Below, in pieces: positions 43,909 through 52,132 of a DNA stretch of 64,000 nt. Below the pieces are notes generated by a model. It had not been told where the DNA came from. It ran no database searches and saw nothing but the letters and a program-made list of their open reading frames with translations. A program made the position numbers and the translations under genes. Source of the stretch: an uncultured Eubacteriales bacterium (lineage in GTDB: Bacteria > Bacillota > Clostridia > Oscillospirales > CAG-272); NCBI GenBank assembly GCA_934467415.1, contig CAKSLQ010000001.1, positions 259,375-323,374 on the forward strand, given 5' to 3'. How positions within the stretch are numbered: position 1 is the first letter of the stretch; every line of letters begins with the position of its first letter.

Positions 43909-44697
43909 TTATTTCATCCCGACTGCCTGCCCGATCAGACGCTGCACGTCTCCCGCATATGCGGGGCGCGCGCCGCCCTTGGAAAAGCAGCAGAGAAATT
44001 CTTCATTGCCGTCGCCGCCCGTGATCGGGGACGGCGTAATCTCGCAAAATGCGAAGCCGCAGAGCGCGGCGCTGTCGATCACACGGCGGATCGCCGCCGC
44101 ACGGTCGGCTTTGTTTTTCACAATGCCGCCCTTGCCGATCGCCTCGCGCCCCGCCTCAAACTGCGGCTTCACCAGGCTGACAAGCGTCGCCCGCTCGGCC
44201 AGCACCGGAAAAAGCGCGGGCAGAATCAGCGTCTGCGAGATGAAGGACACGTCCATGACCGCAAAGGTCGGCGGCACGGGAAAGTCCTTCGGGCTAAGCA
44301 GCCGCGCATTGTATTTCTCCATGGAAACAACGCGCGCATCCCGCCGCAGCTTGGCCGCCAGCTGTCCGCTGCCGGAATCCACGGCGTACACCTTAGCCGC
44401 GCCGCGCAGCAGCAGGTATTCGGTAAAGCCGCCGGTCGATGCGCCGACGTCGATTGCCGTCTGTCCCCGCACGTCCAGCCCGAACGCCTCATACGCCTTT
44501 TCCAGCTTGAGTGCGCCGCGGCTGACATAAGGGAGCGCCTCGCCGACGATCTCGATCCGATCGGTTTCGGCGACCGCCGCCGCAGGCTTTGTCGCGATGC
44601 GGCCATTCTGCATCACAAGGCCGGATTCAATCAGCAGCTTTGCCCGCTGTCGGCTCTCGCAAAGCCCCTTTTCGGTCAAAAAAACATCCAGCCGCAT
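43909..44697 (-). CDS. tlyA: TlyA-family rRNA 2'-O-methyltransferase (hemolysin-like)
   Basis: 262 residues from the ATG at 44697, which overlaps the ispA stop as TGATG. The N-terminal S4 domain is RLDVFLTEKGLCESRQRAKLLIESGLV. The FtsJ-like methyltransferase domain has AIDVGASTGGFTEYLL (SAM binding), AVDSGSGQLA and MDVSFIS. In mycobacteria TlyA methylates 16S and 23S rRNA. The historic haemolysin name does not indicate a toxin function here. The usual dxs gene before tlyA is absent. Confidence 0.93.
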   Translation of the reverse strand: MRLDVFLTEKGLCESRQRAKLLIESGLVMQNGRIATKPAAAVAETDRIEIVGEALPYVSRGALKLEKAYEAFGLDVRGQTAIDVGASTGGFTEYLLLRGAAKVYAVDSGSGQLAAKLRRDARVVSMEKYNARLLSPKDFPVPPTFAVMDVSFISQTLILPALFPVLAERATLVSLVKPQFEAGREAIGKGGIVKNKADRAAAIRRVIDSAALCGFAFCEITPSPITGGDGNEEFLCCFSKGGARPAYAGDVQRLIGQAVGMK

Positions 44698-45575
44698 CAA
44701 TATGTCCTGTGCAGCAGCCACTCGCCGAGCGAGACGAGCGTCCCGGATGCGGGATAACCCGCGATGGCGTCGGTCGCCTCTTTTGTCACGCGCGCGGCGT
44801 AGTCCATCGCCTCATCGGCGCTCATAAAGGACAGAAACGTCGATTTTTCGTTCTTTGCATCGCTGCCGACCGATTTGCCGAGCGTCTCGGTGCTGCCGTA
44901 AACGTCAAGCACGTCGTCAACGATCTGGAAGGCCAGCCCGATACCGCGGCCGTAGGCATCCGCCGCGGCCATCGCCGCATCATCGCCGCCCGCCGCAATC
45001 ACGCCGAGCTTTGCCGCCGCGCGGATCAGCGCCCCGGTCTTGTGTGCATGGAGCTCAAGCAGTCGCTCGAACGGGATCCGCGCGCCGTCGCTCTCCATGT
45101 CGATCATCTGCCCCTCGCACATGCCGTCCGCACCTGCCGCCGCGGCAAGCTCGCGCAGCGCGCGGTTCTGCGATGCCGCGTCCGCCGTACCCGAAAGCGC
45201 ACAGTCAAATGCCGCAAAAATCAGCGCGTCACCCGCAATCAGCGCCTGCGCCTCGCCGAACACCTTATGCGTCGTGGGGCGGCCGCGCCGCAGATCGTCA
45301 TTGTCCATGCAGGGCATGTCATCGTGAATCAGCGAAAAATTGTGGATCATCTCAATCGCGGCCGCATACGGCAAAGCTGCCGCATCGCTGCCGCCGAGCA
45401 TCCGGCAGAATTCCAGCGTGAGGAACGGGCGGATGCGTTTGCCGCCGCCCATTACACCGTATTCCATCGCACGGTAGAGCGTGGTCTTCTTCGTATCTTT
45501 CGCCGCGAAATAGCGCCGCATCGTATCTTCGCAGAGCACGGCGGCGTCATGCATTTTGTCAAGCAGGGTCTGCAT
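44697..45575 (-). CDS. ispA: Polyprenyl synthetase (farnesyl diphosphate synthase type)
   Basis: 292 residues. It condenses isopentenyl diphosphate with allylic diphosphates. The first aspartate-rich motif is LIHDDMPCMDNDDLRRG, the second FQIVDDVLDVYG, with GGGKRIRPFLTLE and the KTGAL segment in place. The two residues before the first motif fit a C15 (FPP) product, though chain length cannot be fixed without alignment. The start overlaps the xseB stop. Confidence 0.94.
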   Translation of the reverse strand: MQTLLDKMHDAAVLCEDTMRRYFAAKDTKKTTLYRAMEYGVMGGGKRIRPFLTLEFCRMLGGSDAAALPYAAAIEMIHNFSLIHDDMPCMDNDDLRRGRPTTHKVFGEAQALIAGDALIFAAFDCALSGTADAASQNRALRELAAAAGADGMCEGQMIDMESDGARIPFERLLELHAHKTGALIRAAAKLGVIAAGGDDAAMAAADAYGRGIGLAFQIVDDVLDVYGSTETLGKSVGSDAKNEKSTFLSFMSADEAMDYAARVTKEATDAIAGYPASGTLVSLGEWLLHRTY

Positions 45576-45811
45576 TATTTGCCGCTCCCGTCAAAATCTG
45601 TTTCGGTCAGCGTGCCGTCGCCGCCGGCGGCGAGCAGCCTGACCTTCTGTTCTGCGCCCTCGAGCTTCGTGTTGCAGAGCTTGACGAGCGAAATGCCCTC
45701 TTCAAACAGGCCGAGCGAAGCATCCAGCCCCGCGCTGCCGCCTTCGAGTGCGCGCACAATCTCTTCAAGGCGCGCCATTGCCGCCTCAAATGTCATTTCC
45801 TTTTCAGCCAT
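45575..45811 (-). CDS. xseB: Exodeoxyribonuclease VII small subunit
   Basis: 78 residues, normal for XseB: a helical hairpin with FEAAMARLEEIVRALEGGSAGLDASLGLFEEGI and a short C-terminal KLCNTKLEGAEQKV. Several copies wrap the large subunit in the family. It overlaps xseA by eight bases, so translation is coupled. Confidence 0.95.
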   Translation of the reverse strand: MAEKEMTFEAAMARLEEIVRALEGGSAGLDASLGLFEEGISLVKLCNTKLEGAEQKVRLLAAGGDGTLTETDFDGSGK

Positions 45812-47075
45812 TGTTTCTCTCCTCCGTTTCGCTTTGCAGCGAGGTTACCCTGGCGTGCAGCGCGCCGTCCGCCAGGCGGAGCGCGATATCCTCGCCCACC
45901 GCCGTCTGGGCCGCCGCGGTCAGCACCCGGCCGTCCGCCCCCGTCGCGACCGAATAGCCGCGGGACAGGATCGAAAGCGGGCTGAGCGCCTCCAGCTTTG
46001 CACTCTGCTCTGCCAGCGTGTGCCGTGCGGCGACGAGCTTGTTGTTCTCCGCCGTCTCCAGCCGCTGCCCGAGCAGGAGCAGCTGCATCTTCCGATCTTC
46101 AAACAACCGCTCGGGGTGGGCAAACACCCCCTGCTTCATATAAAAATCCAATACCTGCCGGCCGCTCTCCAGACGGCGGGACAGGAGCAGCGACATTCTG
46201 CCGATGATGTTGTCGATCTTGTGCATCAGCTCGTGCGTCTCCGGCACGGCAAGCTCGGCCGCCGCAGAAGGCGTCGGTGCGCGTCGGTCGGCGACGAAAT
46301 CACAGATCGTGAAGTCGGTCTCGTGGCCAACCGCCGAGATGACCGGGATCGGACATGCGGCGATCGTGCGGGCAAGCTCCTCGCTGTTGAACGCCCACAG
46401 GTCCTCGATTGAGCCGCCGCCGCGACCGATGATGATGACGTCAACATCGCGCGCCTCCATGAAGTGCCGTATCCCCGCGATCAGCGATGGAGCGGCCTCG
46501 GCGCCCTGCACGAGCGCCGGATACAGAATGACCTTTGCATACGGAAACCGTCTGCCGAGGATGTTGATGATGTCCCGGATGGCCGCGCCGGTCGGCGAGG
46601 TGATGACGCCGATGCGCGTCGGGATCTTCGGCAGCGGGCGCTTGCGCGCCTCGTCGAACAGTCCCTCCGCCGCCAGCTTCTTTTTCAGCTGCTCAAATGC
46701 AAAGTAGAGCGCGCCGATGCCGTCCGGCTCCATGGAATCGCAGTACAGCTGATACTGCCCGTCCCGGACGAAAGCCGAAACGCGGCCGCGCGCCACGATC
46801 TTCATGCCGTTTTCGGGCACGAAGCGCAGCTTTGCGGTATTGCCGCGGAACATGACCGCACGGATCAGCGAGGTCTCGTCCTTGATCGTAAAGTAGAAAT
46901 GCCCTGTTTTATAGTGATTGGTGAAATTGGAGATTTCCCCTTTGACCGACACGCGGGAAAGGAAGCCGTCGCCGTCGATCTTCGCCTTGATGTACTCATT
47001 GAGCTGCGTGACGGTCACCGTGCCGTCGCCGCGCTGTGCGGGCGCACTGCCAAACAGATCGTCCAAATCAGCCAT
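45804..47075 (-). CDS. xseA: Exodeoxyribonuclease VII large subunit
   Basis: 423 residues. An N-terminal OB fold (VTVTQLNEYIKAKIDGDGFLSRVSVKGEISNFTNH) is followed by the catalytic core with TSPTGAAIRDIINILGRRFP, IIIGRGGGSIEDLWAFNSEELAR and SAVGHETDFTICDFVADRRAPTPSAAAEL. A coiled-coil arm comes next. It degrades single-stranded DNA from both ends. The last bases of the upstream Kae1-like gene overlap its start. Confidence 0.96.
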   Translation of the reverse strand: MADLDDLFGSAPAQRGDGTVTVTQLNEYIKAKIDGDGFLSRVSVKGEISNFTNHYKTGHFYFTIKDETSLIRAVMFRGNTAKLRFVPENGMKIVARGRVSAFVRDGQYQLYCDSMEPDGIGALYFAFEQLKKKLAAEGLFDEARKRPLPKIPTRIGVITSPTGAAIRDIINILGRRFPYAKVILYPALVQGAEAAPSLIAGIRHFMEARDVDVIIIGRGGGSIEDLWAFNSEELARTIAACPIPVISAVGHETDFTICDFVADRRAPTPSAAAELAVPETHELMHKIDNIIGRMSLLLSRRLESGRQVLDFYMKQGVFAHPERLFEDRKMQLLLLGQRLETAENNKLVAARHTLAEQSAKLEALSPLSILSRGYSVATGADGRVLTAAAQTAVGEDIALRLADGALHARVTSLQSETEERNNG

Positions 47076-48042
47076 TGTACGCCCCTCCTTCCATTTGTTT
47101 CAGAAGTCCGCGGCATTTCCGCCGCGTCAGTTCGGCAATGCCGACCGCATTGTCGGACGAGAGCCGCGGCTCTGCAAAATACACATTGCCGAGCGAGGCA
47201 AGCATCGCGCCAATCTTTTTGTTGCTCATCACGCCGCCCGCAAACAGGATCGGCAGATCGCCGTGCTCCGCGCGCGCACCCTTGGCCATGGCAAGGAGCG
47301 TGCGCCCCACGAAGTCGAGGACAAGCGCGCTCGTCTTCGCCGCGTCGCCGCTCTCGCGGTAACACATCTCCGCGATGTTTTGCAGCCCGGACAGGTTACA
47401 GAATGCTCCGGCGACACTGATCTTCGGCTTTTCGAGCCTGCCGGTACAGGATGCGGCCGCCGCTTCCAGCGCGGCGCCGCAGGGAAACTGCATCCCCATC
47501 ATCACGCCCGCACGGTCGATCACCTGCCCCGCGTTTAAGTCGCGCGTGCCGCCGATGATCTCGCTCCGAAAGCCGTCGCCGTCCGTGCGGCACAGCAGGA
47601 CCTCGGTCGTGCCGCCCGAAACATGGAACGCAAGGAACGGCGCGTCCGCAATCGCCCACGCCCCGGCCGACGTCAGCGCCGCTGCAATATGCCCGCACTG
47701 ATGCGAAAAGGCGATCGGCGAAAGCCCGCGTCCGGCGGAAAGCGCCTCGGCCGCCGCCGCGCCGCAAAGAAAGCACGGCATATATGAGCCGTCCACGTTG
47801 CGCGGGCGCACAGAGCAGCCGATGCCGAGGATCTCCGCCCCCTCAAGCAGCGGCGCCGCCTCGCGAAAGACGAGCGGCAGGTTCTTCACATGGGCAAAAA
47901 CCGCGTCGCTCTGCCGCAGGCCGCATGCGCCGTCCGCCACGGGAAGCAGTCGCTTGACGTTGGCAACGATGCCGCCGTCCGCGTCCACAATGCCGACCGA
48001 TGTCGTATAGTTGCTCGTATCGACACCGACATAGCATCTCAT
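47068..48042 (-). CDS. Kae1/TsaD-like paralogue (ASKHA fold)
   Basis: 324 residues. It resembles TsaD/Kae1: VGVDTSNYTTSVGIVD, FSHQCGHIAAAL with the metal-site HxxxH, and FHVSGGTTEVLL, with a C-terminal LFAGGVMSNKKIG. It is shorter than TsaD, and its N-terminus NYTTSVG differs from the usual DETA segment. Proteins like this occur beside xseA in many Clostridia in addition to a true TsaD. The function of this paralogue is not established. It lies between nusB (four-base overlap) and xseA (eight-base overlap), so it is a fixed member of the operon. Confidence 0.85.
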   Translation of the reverse strand: MRCYVGVDTSNYTTSVGIVDADGGIVANVKRLLPVADGACGLRQSDAVFAHVKNLPLVFREAAPLLEGAEILGIGCSVRPRNVDGSYMPCFLCGAAAAEALSAGRGLSPIAFSHQCGHIAAALTSAGAWAIADAPFLAFHVSGGTTEVLLCRTDGDGFRSEIIGGTRDLNAGQVIDRAGVMMGMQFPCGAALEAAAASCTGRLEKPKISVAGAFCNLSGLQNIAEMCYRESGDAAKTSALVLDFVGRTLLAMAKGARAEHGDLPILFAGGVMSNKKIGAMLASLGNVYFAEPRLSSDNAVGIAELTRRKCRGLLKQMEGGAYNG

Positions 48043-48443
48043 TTGCCGAGCTCCTCTTTCACCGCATTGAGAATGCCGTTGACAAACGCCTTGGTCTTGT
48101 CGTCGTCATACTGCTTGGCCAGCTCCACCGCCTCGTTGATCGAGACGCTGGCCGGAATGTCGTCGATGTACAGCATCTCGTAGATGGAGATGCGCATGAC
48201 CGTCTTGGCGATCTTCGAGATGCGTGCAAGCGTTCTCCCCTTGGCGTATTTCTCAATATAGGCGTCCAGCTCATCCCGCTTTTCGAGAATGCCGAAATAC
48301 AGTGTGCGGATATATTCGTTTTCTTCAATGCCGCGTGCCGCGACAGCGTTTTCGTACAGTTCGGTCTTATCGTCGTAGAGTCCGAACTCGTTTTCAAAAA
48401 TCAGGCCGAGCACGGCTTCTCTGGAGCTTCGTCTGTTCAGCAT
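48039..48443 (-). CDS. nusB: Transcription antitermination protein NusB
   Basis: 134 residues from the ATG at 48443 (TTGAGGAAT upstream); a longer in-frame opening upstream adds only AT-rich, non-conserved sequence. All-helical NusB motifs are RRSSREAVLGLIFENEF, AKTVMRISIYEMLYIDDIPASVSINEAVELAKQYDDDKTKAFVNGILNAV. It binds boxA RNA with NusE in rRNA transcription. It is the first gene of the nusB-recN operon. Confidence 0.95.
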   Translation of the reverse strand: MLNRRSSREAVLGLIFENEFGLYDDKTELYENAVAARGIEENEYIRTLYFGILEKRDELDAYIEKYAKGRTLARISKIAKTVMRISIYEMLYIDDIPASVSINEAVELAKQYDDDKTKAFVNGILNAVKEELGK

Positions 48444-48488
48444 AAGTGCGTTATTCCTCAACTTTTTCGCAGAATTATAGATAATAAT

Positions 48489-48517
48489 ATTATATATTAT
48501 ATATAGGCTAAAGTCAA
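48489..48517 (-). promoter_or_regulatory. Sigma-A promoter of the nusB-recN operon
   Basis: On the minus strand TTGACT (48512-48517), a 17-base spacer and TATAAT (48489-48494) in a very AT-rich stretch, about 40 bases ahead of nusB. Confidence 0.82.
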
Positions 48518-48649
48518 TGAATATTCTGCATAAAAATGCGGCATAAGCCGGCGCGCGGCGAAATATAATCTCATAGATCGCTTTTCGGTTGCAAACCTCC
48601 TGAAAATGTGCTATTCTTAAAGAAAAACTGCGTTTTCGGAGACACATCC

Positions 48650-49051
48650 ATGAAAAAAGTGACCGCCTATCTGACCTCCGCCTGCGTGATCTTCACGCTG
48701 TTCACCATCGGGCTGCATGTTGCCGAATTTGCCCTCGGCGGCGGCATCGCCGCCCTTTCGCGGCAACTGCTCCTGTTATTCGCCTGCCTGCTCTTTGCCG
48801 CATCCAATGCACTTCTCGGGCTCAAGCGGCTGCCGGTCGGCGCGCGCCTGCTGCTCCACTATCTCGCCGTCGGCCTCGTCTTTTTCGCCGTACTCGGCAT
48901 CATCGGGCAGACGGTGACAAAGCCGCTGCAAGCCTTGATTCTGCTTGCCTGCATCACGGTGCTGTACCTGATCTTCGCCGTGATCTTCCTGCTGCTTCGC
49001 CGCCGTAAACGGGCGCGGGCAAATGATACCGAATACAAAAGCATGTTCTGA
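48650..49051 (+). CDS. Four-helix membrane protein, DUF3021-like
   Basis: 133 residues from the ATG at 48650 (CGGAGA upstream). Four hydrophobic segments lie at about 8-30, 35-55, 66-88 and 93-115, with a basic C-terminal tail RRRKRARAND. The size and helix spacing resemble DUF3021 proteins, but no signature residues can be named, so this is tentative. It lies upstream of the SGNH hydrolase in the same direction. Confidence 0.72.
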   Translation: MKKVTAYLTSACVIFTLFTIGLHVAEFALGGGIAALSRQLLLLFACLLFAASNALLGLKRLPVGARLLLHYLAVGLVFFAVLGIIGQTVTKPLQALILLACITVLYLIFAVIFLLLRRRKRARANDTEYKSMF

Positions 49052-49105
49052 AAATGCCGCTTGCGCGGCGACGTCGAAAGCCCTTTTTCCGATTGCAGGT
49101 GCTTT

Positions 49106-49852
49106 ATGCGGAAAGTTGAGTATCTTACTTGTCTTCTCGCCGGCGTCGCCGTGCTTTTTTCATGTCGTCCGGCCGCCGCATCCGTACAGGCGTTGCCCAC
49201 CGCCGCCGCTGTGGCCGCCGACGGCGTGACGCTCGCCGAGACCGTGCACGGCGGCGCGGACTATCTCGGGAAGATCGTGTTTCTCGGCGACTCCCGCACC
49301 TACGGGCTGCGGCACTTTGCCATGCTGGAGGGCGGCGCGGACACAGCGCAGGTCTGGACCCCGCTTTGCGGCACGATGTCGGTGTGGGACATGCAGAATC
49401 AGAAGATCTACCTGCCGGACACCGGCACGGAAATGACCTGTGCCGAGGCGGCAGCGCTGAAGCGGCCCGAGATCCTGCTGATCTCGCTCGGCTTCAACGG
49501 CTTTGAGATCGTGGACAGCGAATACTTCGCGGCGGAATATCTGAAGCTGATCGACGCCGTGCGGGCAGGCAGCCCCGAGACCGTGATCGTCCTGCAATCC
49601 ATGTTGCCGATTTGCCGCAGCTATGCCGACACGCGCATCACCAACGCCGCTATCCGCGCGGGCAATCTGACCATTCTCGGTGTCGCGCGCCGTGCCGGGG
49701 TCTACTATCTCGACACGGCGGAGGCGCTCTGCGATGCAGACGGCTATCTGCCCGAGGCCTACGCCAGCGACGGCTGCCATCTGACGCCGCTCGGACTTGA
49801 CGCCGAGCTTGATTACGTCTGCACCCATCAGATTCCGGAGGTGCTTTCATGA
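49106..49852 (+). CDS. SGNH/GDSL-type hydrolase, exported
   Basis: 248 residues from the ATG at 49106. An N-terminal signal segment (about 5-25) ends near SCRPAAASV, giving a possible lipobox-like or cleaved signal. Block I is VFLGDSRTYGL with the catalytic Ser; ISLGFNGFE stands at the block III Asn position and DGCHLTPLG supplies the catalytic Asp-His. Such extracellular enzymes often remove acyl groups from cell-wall polymers or sugars. The following lipoprotein gene overlaps by four bases (ATGA), so the two are coupled and may act together at the surface. Confidence 0.86.
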   Translation: MRKVEYLTCLLAGVAVLFSCRPAAASVQALPTAAAVAADGVTLAETVHGGADYLGKIVFLGDSRTYGLRHFAMLEGGADTAQVWTPLCGTMSVWDMQNQKIYLPDTGTEMTCAEAAALKRPEILLISLGFNGFEIVDSEYFAAEYLKLIDAVRAGSPETVIVLQSMLPICRSYADTRITNAAIRAGNLTILGVARRAGVYYLDTAEALCDADGYLPEAYASDGCHLTPLGLDAELDYVCTHQIPEVLS

Positions 49853-50322
49853 ACCATCTGCTTTCCCTCTGCCTTGTCTGCCTGCTTCTGCTTTCGTTTG
49901 CCGCCTGCGGCGTCCGCGACGATGTCCCCGTGCAGGTGATCGCCGACACGGTCGGCTGCAAGCTTGAGGGCTACGCGCACCTCTCGCCCGCAAGCGACGA
50001 CTTCATCCGCTACTGCATGAAAAGCGATCTGTCCCTGTACGAGGAGCATCTGGTCCTCTGTCCGTTCTCCGGCAGCGCTTACAACGAGATCGGCCTCTTC
50101 AAGCTGGCACCGGACGCCGACCGCGAGGAAGCCCTCTCCGAGCTTGACGCCTACCTCTCCTTCCGAAAATCAAACTGGGACATGCGCTATAGCGCCGACG
50201 AATGCATCAAGATCGAACATGCACGGGTCGTCTCCTGCGGGCGCTATCTCTTCTTTGCCATTCTTTCGGACGCGGAGCGCGCCGCCGCCGAAAGCGCCTT
50301 CCGCACCGCACTGCAAAAATGA
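49849..50322 (+). CDS. DUF4358-type lipoprotein
   Basis: 157 residues. The signal peptide MNHLLSLCLVCLLLLSF ends in the lipobox FAAC, with Cys near residue 20. The mature domain resembles DUF4358: a short globular fold with EIGLFKLAPDADREEALSELDAYL and CGRYLFFAILSDAERA, common in Clostridia and of unknown role. It is frequently found beside GDSL or membrane acyltransferase genes, as here. The family call is from pattern memory. Confidence 0.8.
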   Translation: MNHLLSLCLVCLLLLSFAACGVRDDVPVQVIADTVGCKLEGYAHLSPASDDFIRYCMKSDLSLYEEHLVLCPFSGSAYNEIGLFKLAPDADREEALSELDAYLSFRKSNWDMRYSADECIKIEHARVVSCGRYLFFAILSDAERAAAESAFRTALQK

Positions 50323-50330
50323 TACACGCA

Positions 50331-50357
50331 AAAAAGGACGCCGACGGCGTCCTTTTT
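50331..50357. terminator. Bidirectional terminator between the DUF4358 gene and prs
   Basis: A 12-bp perfect stem, AAAAAGGACGCC / GGCGTCCTTTTT, around a three-base loop, between convergent genes. Confidence 0.9.
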
Positions 50358-50367
50358 GGATTTTATT

Positions 50368-51501
50368 TTACGAGTTGCTCTTTTCCGCCGTGTTCTGGAT
50401 ATGGCGGTCGATGAGCTTGTGTACGCGCTTTGCGGGGTTGAGCAGGTTGCTGATGGTGGCGTCGTGGTTGAGCGTGTCGATCAGATATGCAACATACTTG
50501 CACATGTTGACCGACTGATACCATTCTCTTGCCTTCAGCTCATCCTTGGCATAGATAAGATTGGTGGTGAAGATCTTCGTGAAGATACCCTTTTCGTAGG
50601 CTTCGTCAAACTTTTCAAGGCCGTTGCAGAACAGACCGAAGGTGGCGAAGACAAAGATGCGGCGCGCGCCCTTCTCTTTCAGCTGCTCGCAGACATCCAG
50701 CATCGAGCCGCCGGAGGAAATCATATCGTCCACGACGATGACGTCCTTGCCCTTGAGGTCGCGGCCGAGGTACTCGTGCGCCTCGATCGGGTTCATACCG
50801 TCGATGATGACCGAGAAATTGCGGCGCTTGTAGAACATGCCGAGGTCAAGACCGAGCAGCGAAGAATAGAACATGCATCTGCCCATTGCGCCCTCGTCCG
50901 GCGAAACGACCATCAATTCGTCACTGGAGAACGAAACCTCGGGGAACGCCTTGACCAGCGCCTTGATCATCTGGTAGGTCGGGCGGACATTGTCAAAGCC
51001 GCTGAGCGGAATGGCATTCTGAATCTTGGGATCGTGTGCATCAAAGGTGATGATGTTGGACACGCCCATGTTGGTCAGCTCCTGGAGCGCCAGCGCGCTG
51101 TCGAGCGATTCGCGGGCGGTGCGGTTGTGCTGTCTGCCCTCATAGAGCATCGGCATGATGACCGAGATTCTTCTCGCCTTGCCGCCGATGGCGCTGATGA
51201 TGCGCTTGAGATCCTGGTAGTGATCGTCCGGGCTCATCGGAACGGTCATACCGTACATCTTGTAGGTCACACCGTAGTTGAACACGTCGCAGATGATATA
51301 CACGTCGCGGCCGCGCATGGACTCGTGGATCAGGCCCTTCGCCTCACCCGAACCGAAGCGGGGGCAGTCCGCCTGCGCGATGTAGGTCTCGTCCTCCACA
51401 TGGCGGCGCCAGTCCTTGATGTAGTTGTCCACCTCTGCGGTAAACGCCTCGCATCCGCGCATACCGATAATACAGAGTTCTCCGTAAAACGAATCGTTCA
51501 T
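50368..51501 (-). CDS. prs: Ribose-phosphate pyrophosphokinase, long clostridial form
   Basis: 377 residues against about 315 for the classic enzyme. It makes PRPP from ribose 5-phosphate and ATP. The PRPP loop is VIVVDDMISSGGSM and the dimer-flap/ATP region has MPMLYEGRQHNRTARESLDS. The regulatory segment MVVSPDEGAMGRCMFYSSLLG is also present. The extra length is at the N-terminus and in the C-terminal tail (NPAKRVHKLIDRHIQ). Purine genes purA and purB occur elsewhere in the window. A good promoter precedes it. Confidence 0.93.
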   Translation of the reverse strand: MNDSFYGELCIIGMRGCEAFTAEVDNYIKDWRRHVEDETYIAQADCPRFGSGEAKGLIHESMRGRDVYIICDVFNYGVTYKMYGMTVPMSPDDHYQDLKRIISAIGGKARRISVIMPMLYEGRQHNRTARESLDSALALQELTNMGVSNIITFDAHDPKIQNAIPLSGFDNVRPTYQMIKALVKAFPEVSFSSDELMVVSPDEGAMGRCMFYSSLLGLDLGMFYKRRNFSVIIDGMNPIEAHEYLGRDLKGKDVIVVDDMISSGGSMLDVCEQLKEKGARRIFVFATFGLFCNGLEKFDEAYEKGIFTKIFTTNLIYAKDELKAREWYQSVNMCKYVAYLIDTLNHDATISNLLNPAKRVHKLIDRHIQNTAEKSNS

Positions 51502-51550
51502 AAGTCCTCCAGCAACTGATATTTAATTTTTTGCATCGTTTGACGCATTC

Positions 51551-51579
51551 ATTATAGCACGAAACTTCGGAAATTTCAA
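51551..51579 (-). promoter_or_regulatory. Sigma-A promoter of prs
   Basis: On the minus strand TTGAAA (51574-51579), a 17-base spacer and TATAAT (51551-51556). Confidence 0.8.
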
Positions 51580-51626
51580 AAAAAATCGTCTTTTTTTGAA
51601 TTTTTTTCGGAAATGCACAAGGGCGG

Positions 51627-51655
51627 TCATGTTTTTCCCGTAAAACCTATACTAT
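51627..51655 (+). promoter_or_regulatory. Possible sporulation sigma-E promoter
   Basis: TCATGTT (51627-51633), a 14-base spacer and TATACTAT (51648-51655). These match the Bacillus sigma-E consensus (KMATATT, 13-15 bases, CATACAHT) at 6 of 7 and 6 of 8 positions. No good sigma-A pair is visible here. The downstream genes are of spore-envelope type, which supports the reading. Confidence 0.42.
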
Positions 51656-51691
51656 TTAGTATGTCAAATGCGTGTAAAGTGAGGAAACCGT

Positions 51692-52117
51692 ATGGAAAAC
51701 AAACTTGCCGAAAATTACAGTGCCACCGGCACGCTGATCGTCGCCGTCTCCACCGCGGGCGGCGCACTGCCCGTGGAAGGGGCGCTTGTCACCGTCCGCG
51801 GCAGCAAGCCGGAAAACAGCGGCGTGCTCTCGGTCGTCACCACCGACCGCAGCGGCCGGACGCCGCGCATCACATTGCCGGCGCCGCCCGCGGCGGACTC
51901 CGAAAAGCCGGGCGCGGAACAGCCGTATGCCACCTACAACATCGAGGTGGAAAAGGACGGCTTCTTCCACCAGAGCTTCACCAACGTGCCGCTCTTTGCG
52001 GGCACGACCTCGATCCAGCCGGTCAACCTCTATCCGCTGACCGAATACGCAGGCGACGCGCAGGACCCCAATCCGCGGAATACGGACGAATCCGGCGCGG
52101 AAAACCAACGCCTCTGA
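51692..52117 (+). CDS. Carboxypeptidase-regulatory-like domain protein
   Basis: 141 residues. Residues about 12-115 form a beta-sandwich resembling carboxypeptidase regulatory-like/CnaB domains: GTLIVAVSTAGGALPVEGALVTV, SVVTTDRSGRTPRITLPAP, YNIEVEKDGFFHQSFTNVPLF. No signal peptide is present. The Pro/Asn/Glu-rich C-terminus is probably disordered. It is the first gene of a three-gene unit with a SpoIID-like and a peptidoglycan-binding protein. In spore formers such sets are thought to be made in the mother cell and act at the cortex, which would explain the missing signal. This role is inferred from context. Confidence 0.78.
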   Translation: MENKLAENYSATGTLIVAVSTAGGALPVEGALVTVRGSKPENSGVLSVVTTDRSGRTPRITLPAPPAADSEKPGAEQPYATYNIEVEKDGFFHQSFTNVPLFAGTTSIQPVNLYPLTEYAGDAQDPNPRNTDESGAENQRL

Positions 52118-52132
52118 GAAAGGAGCAGGCAC

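Noticed and set aside
43909..44697. Calling the TlyA-family gene a haemolysin
   Set aside because: The S4 plus FtsJ-type methyltransferase architecture and operon position point to rRNA methylation. The haemolysin name is historical.
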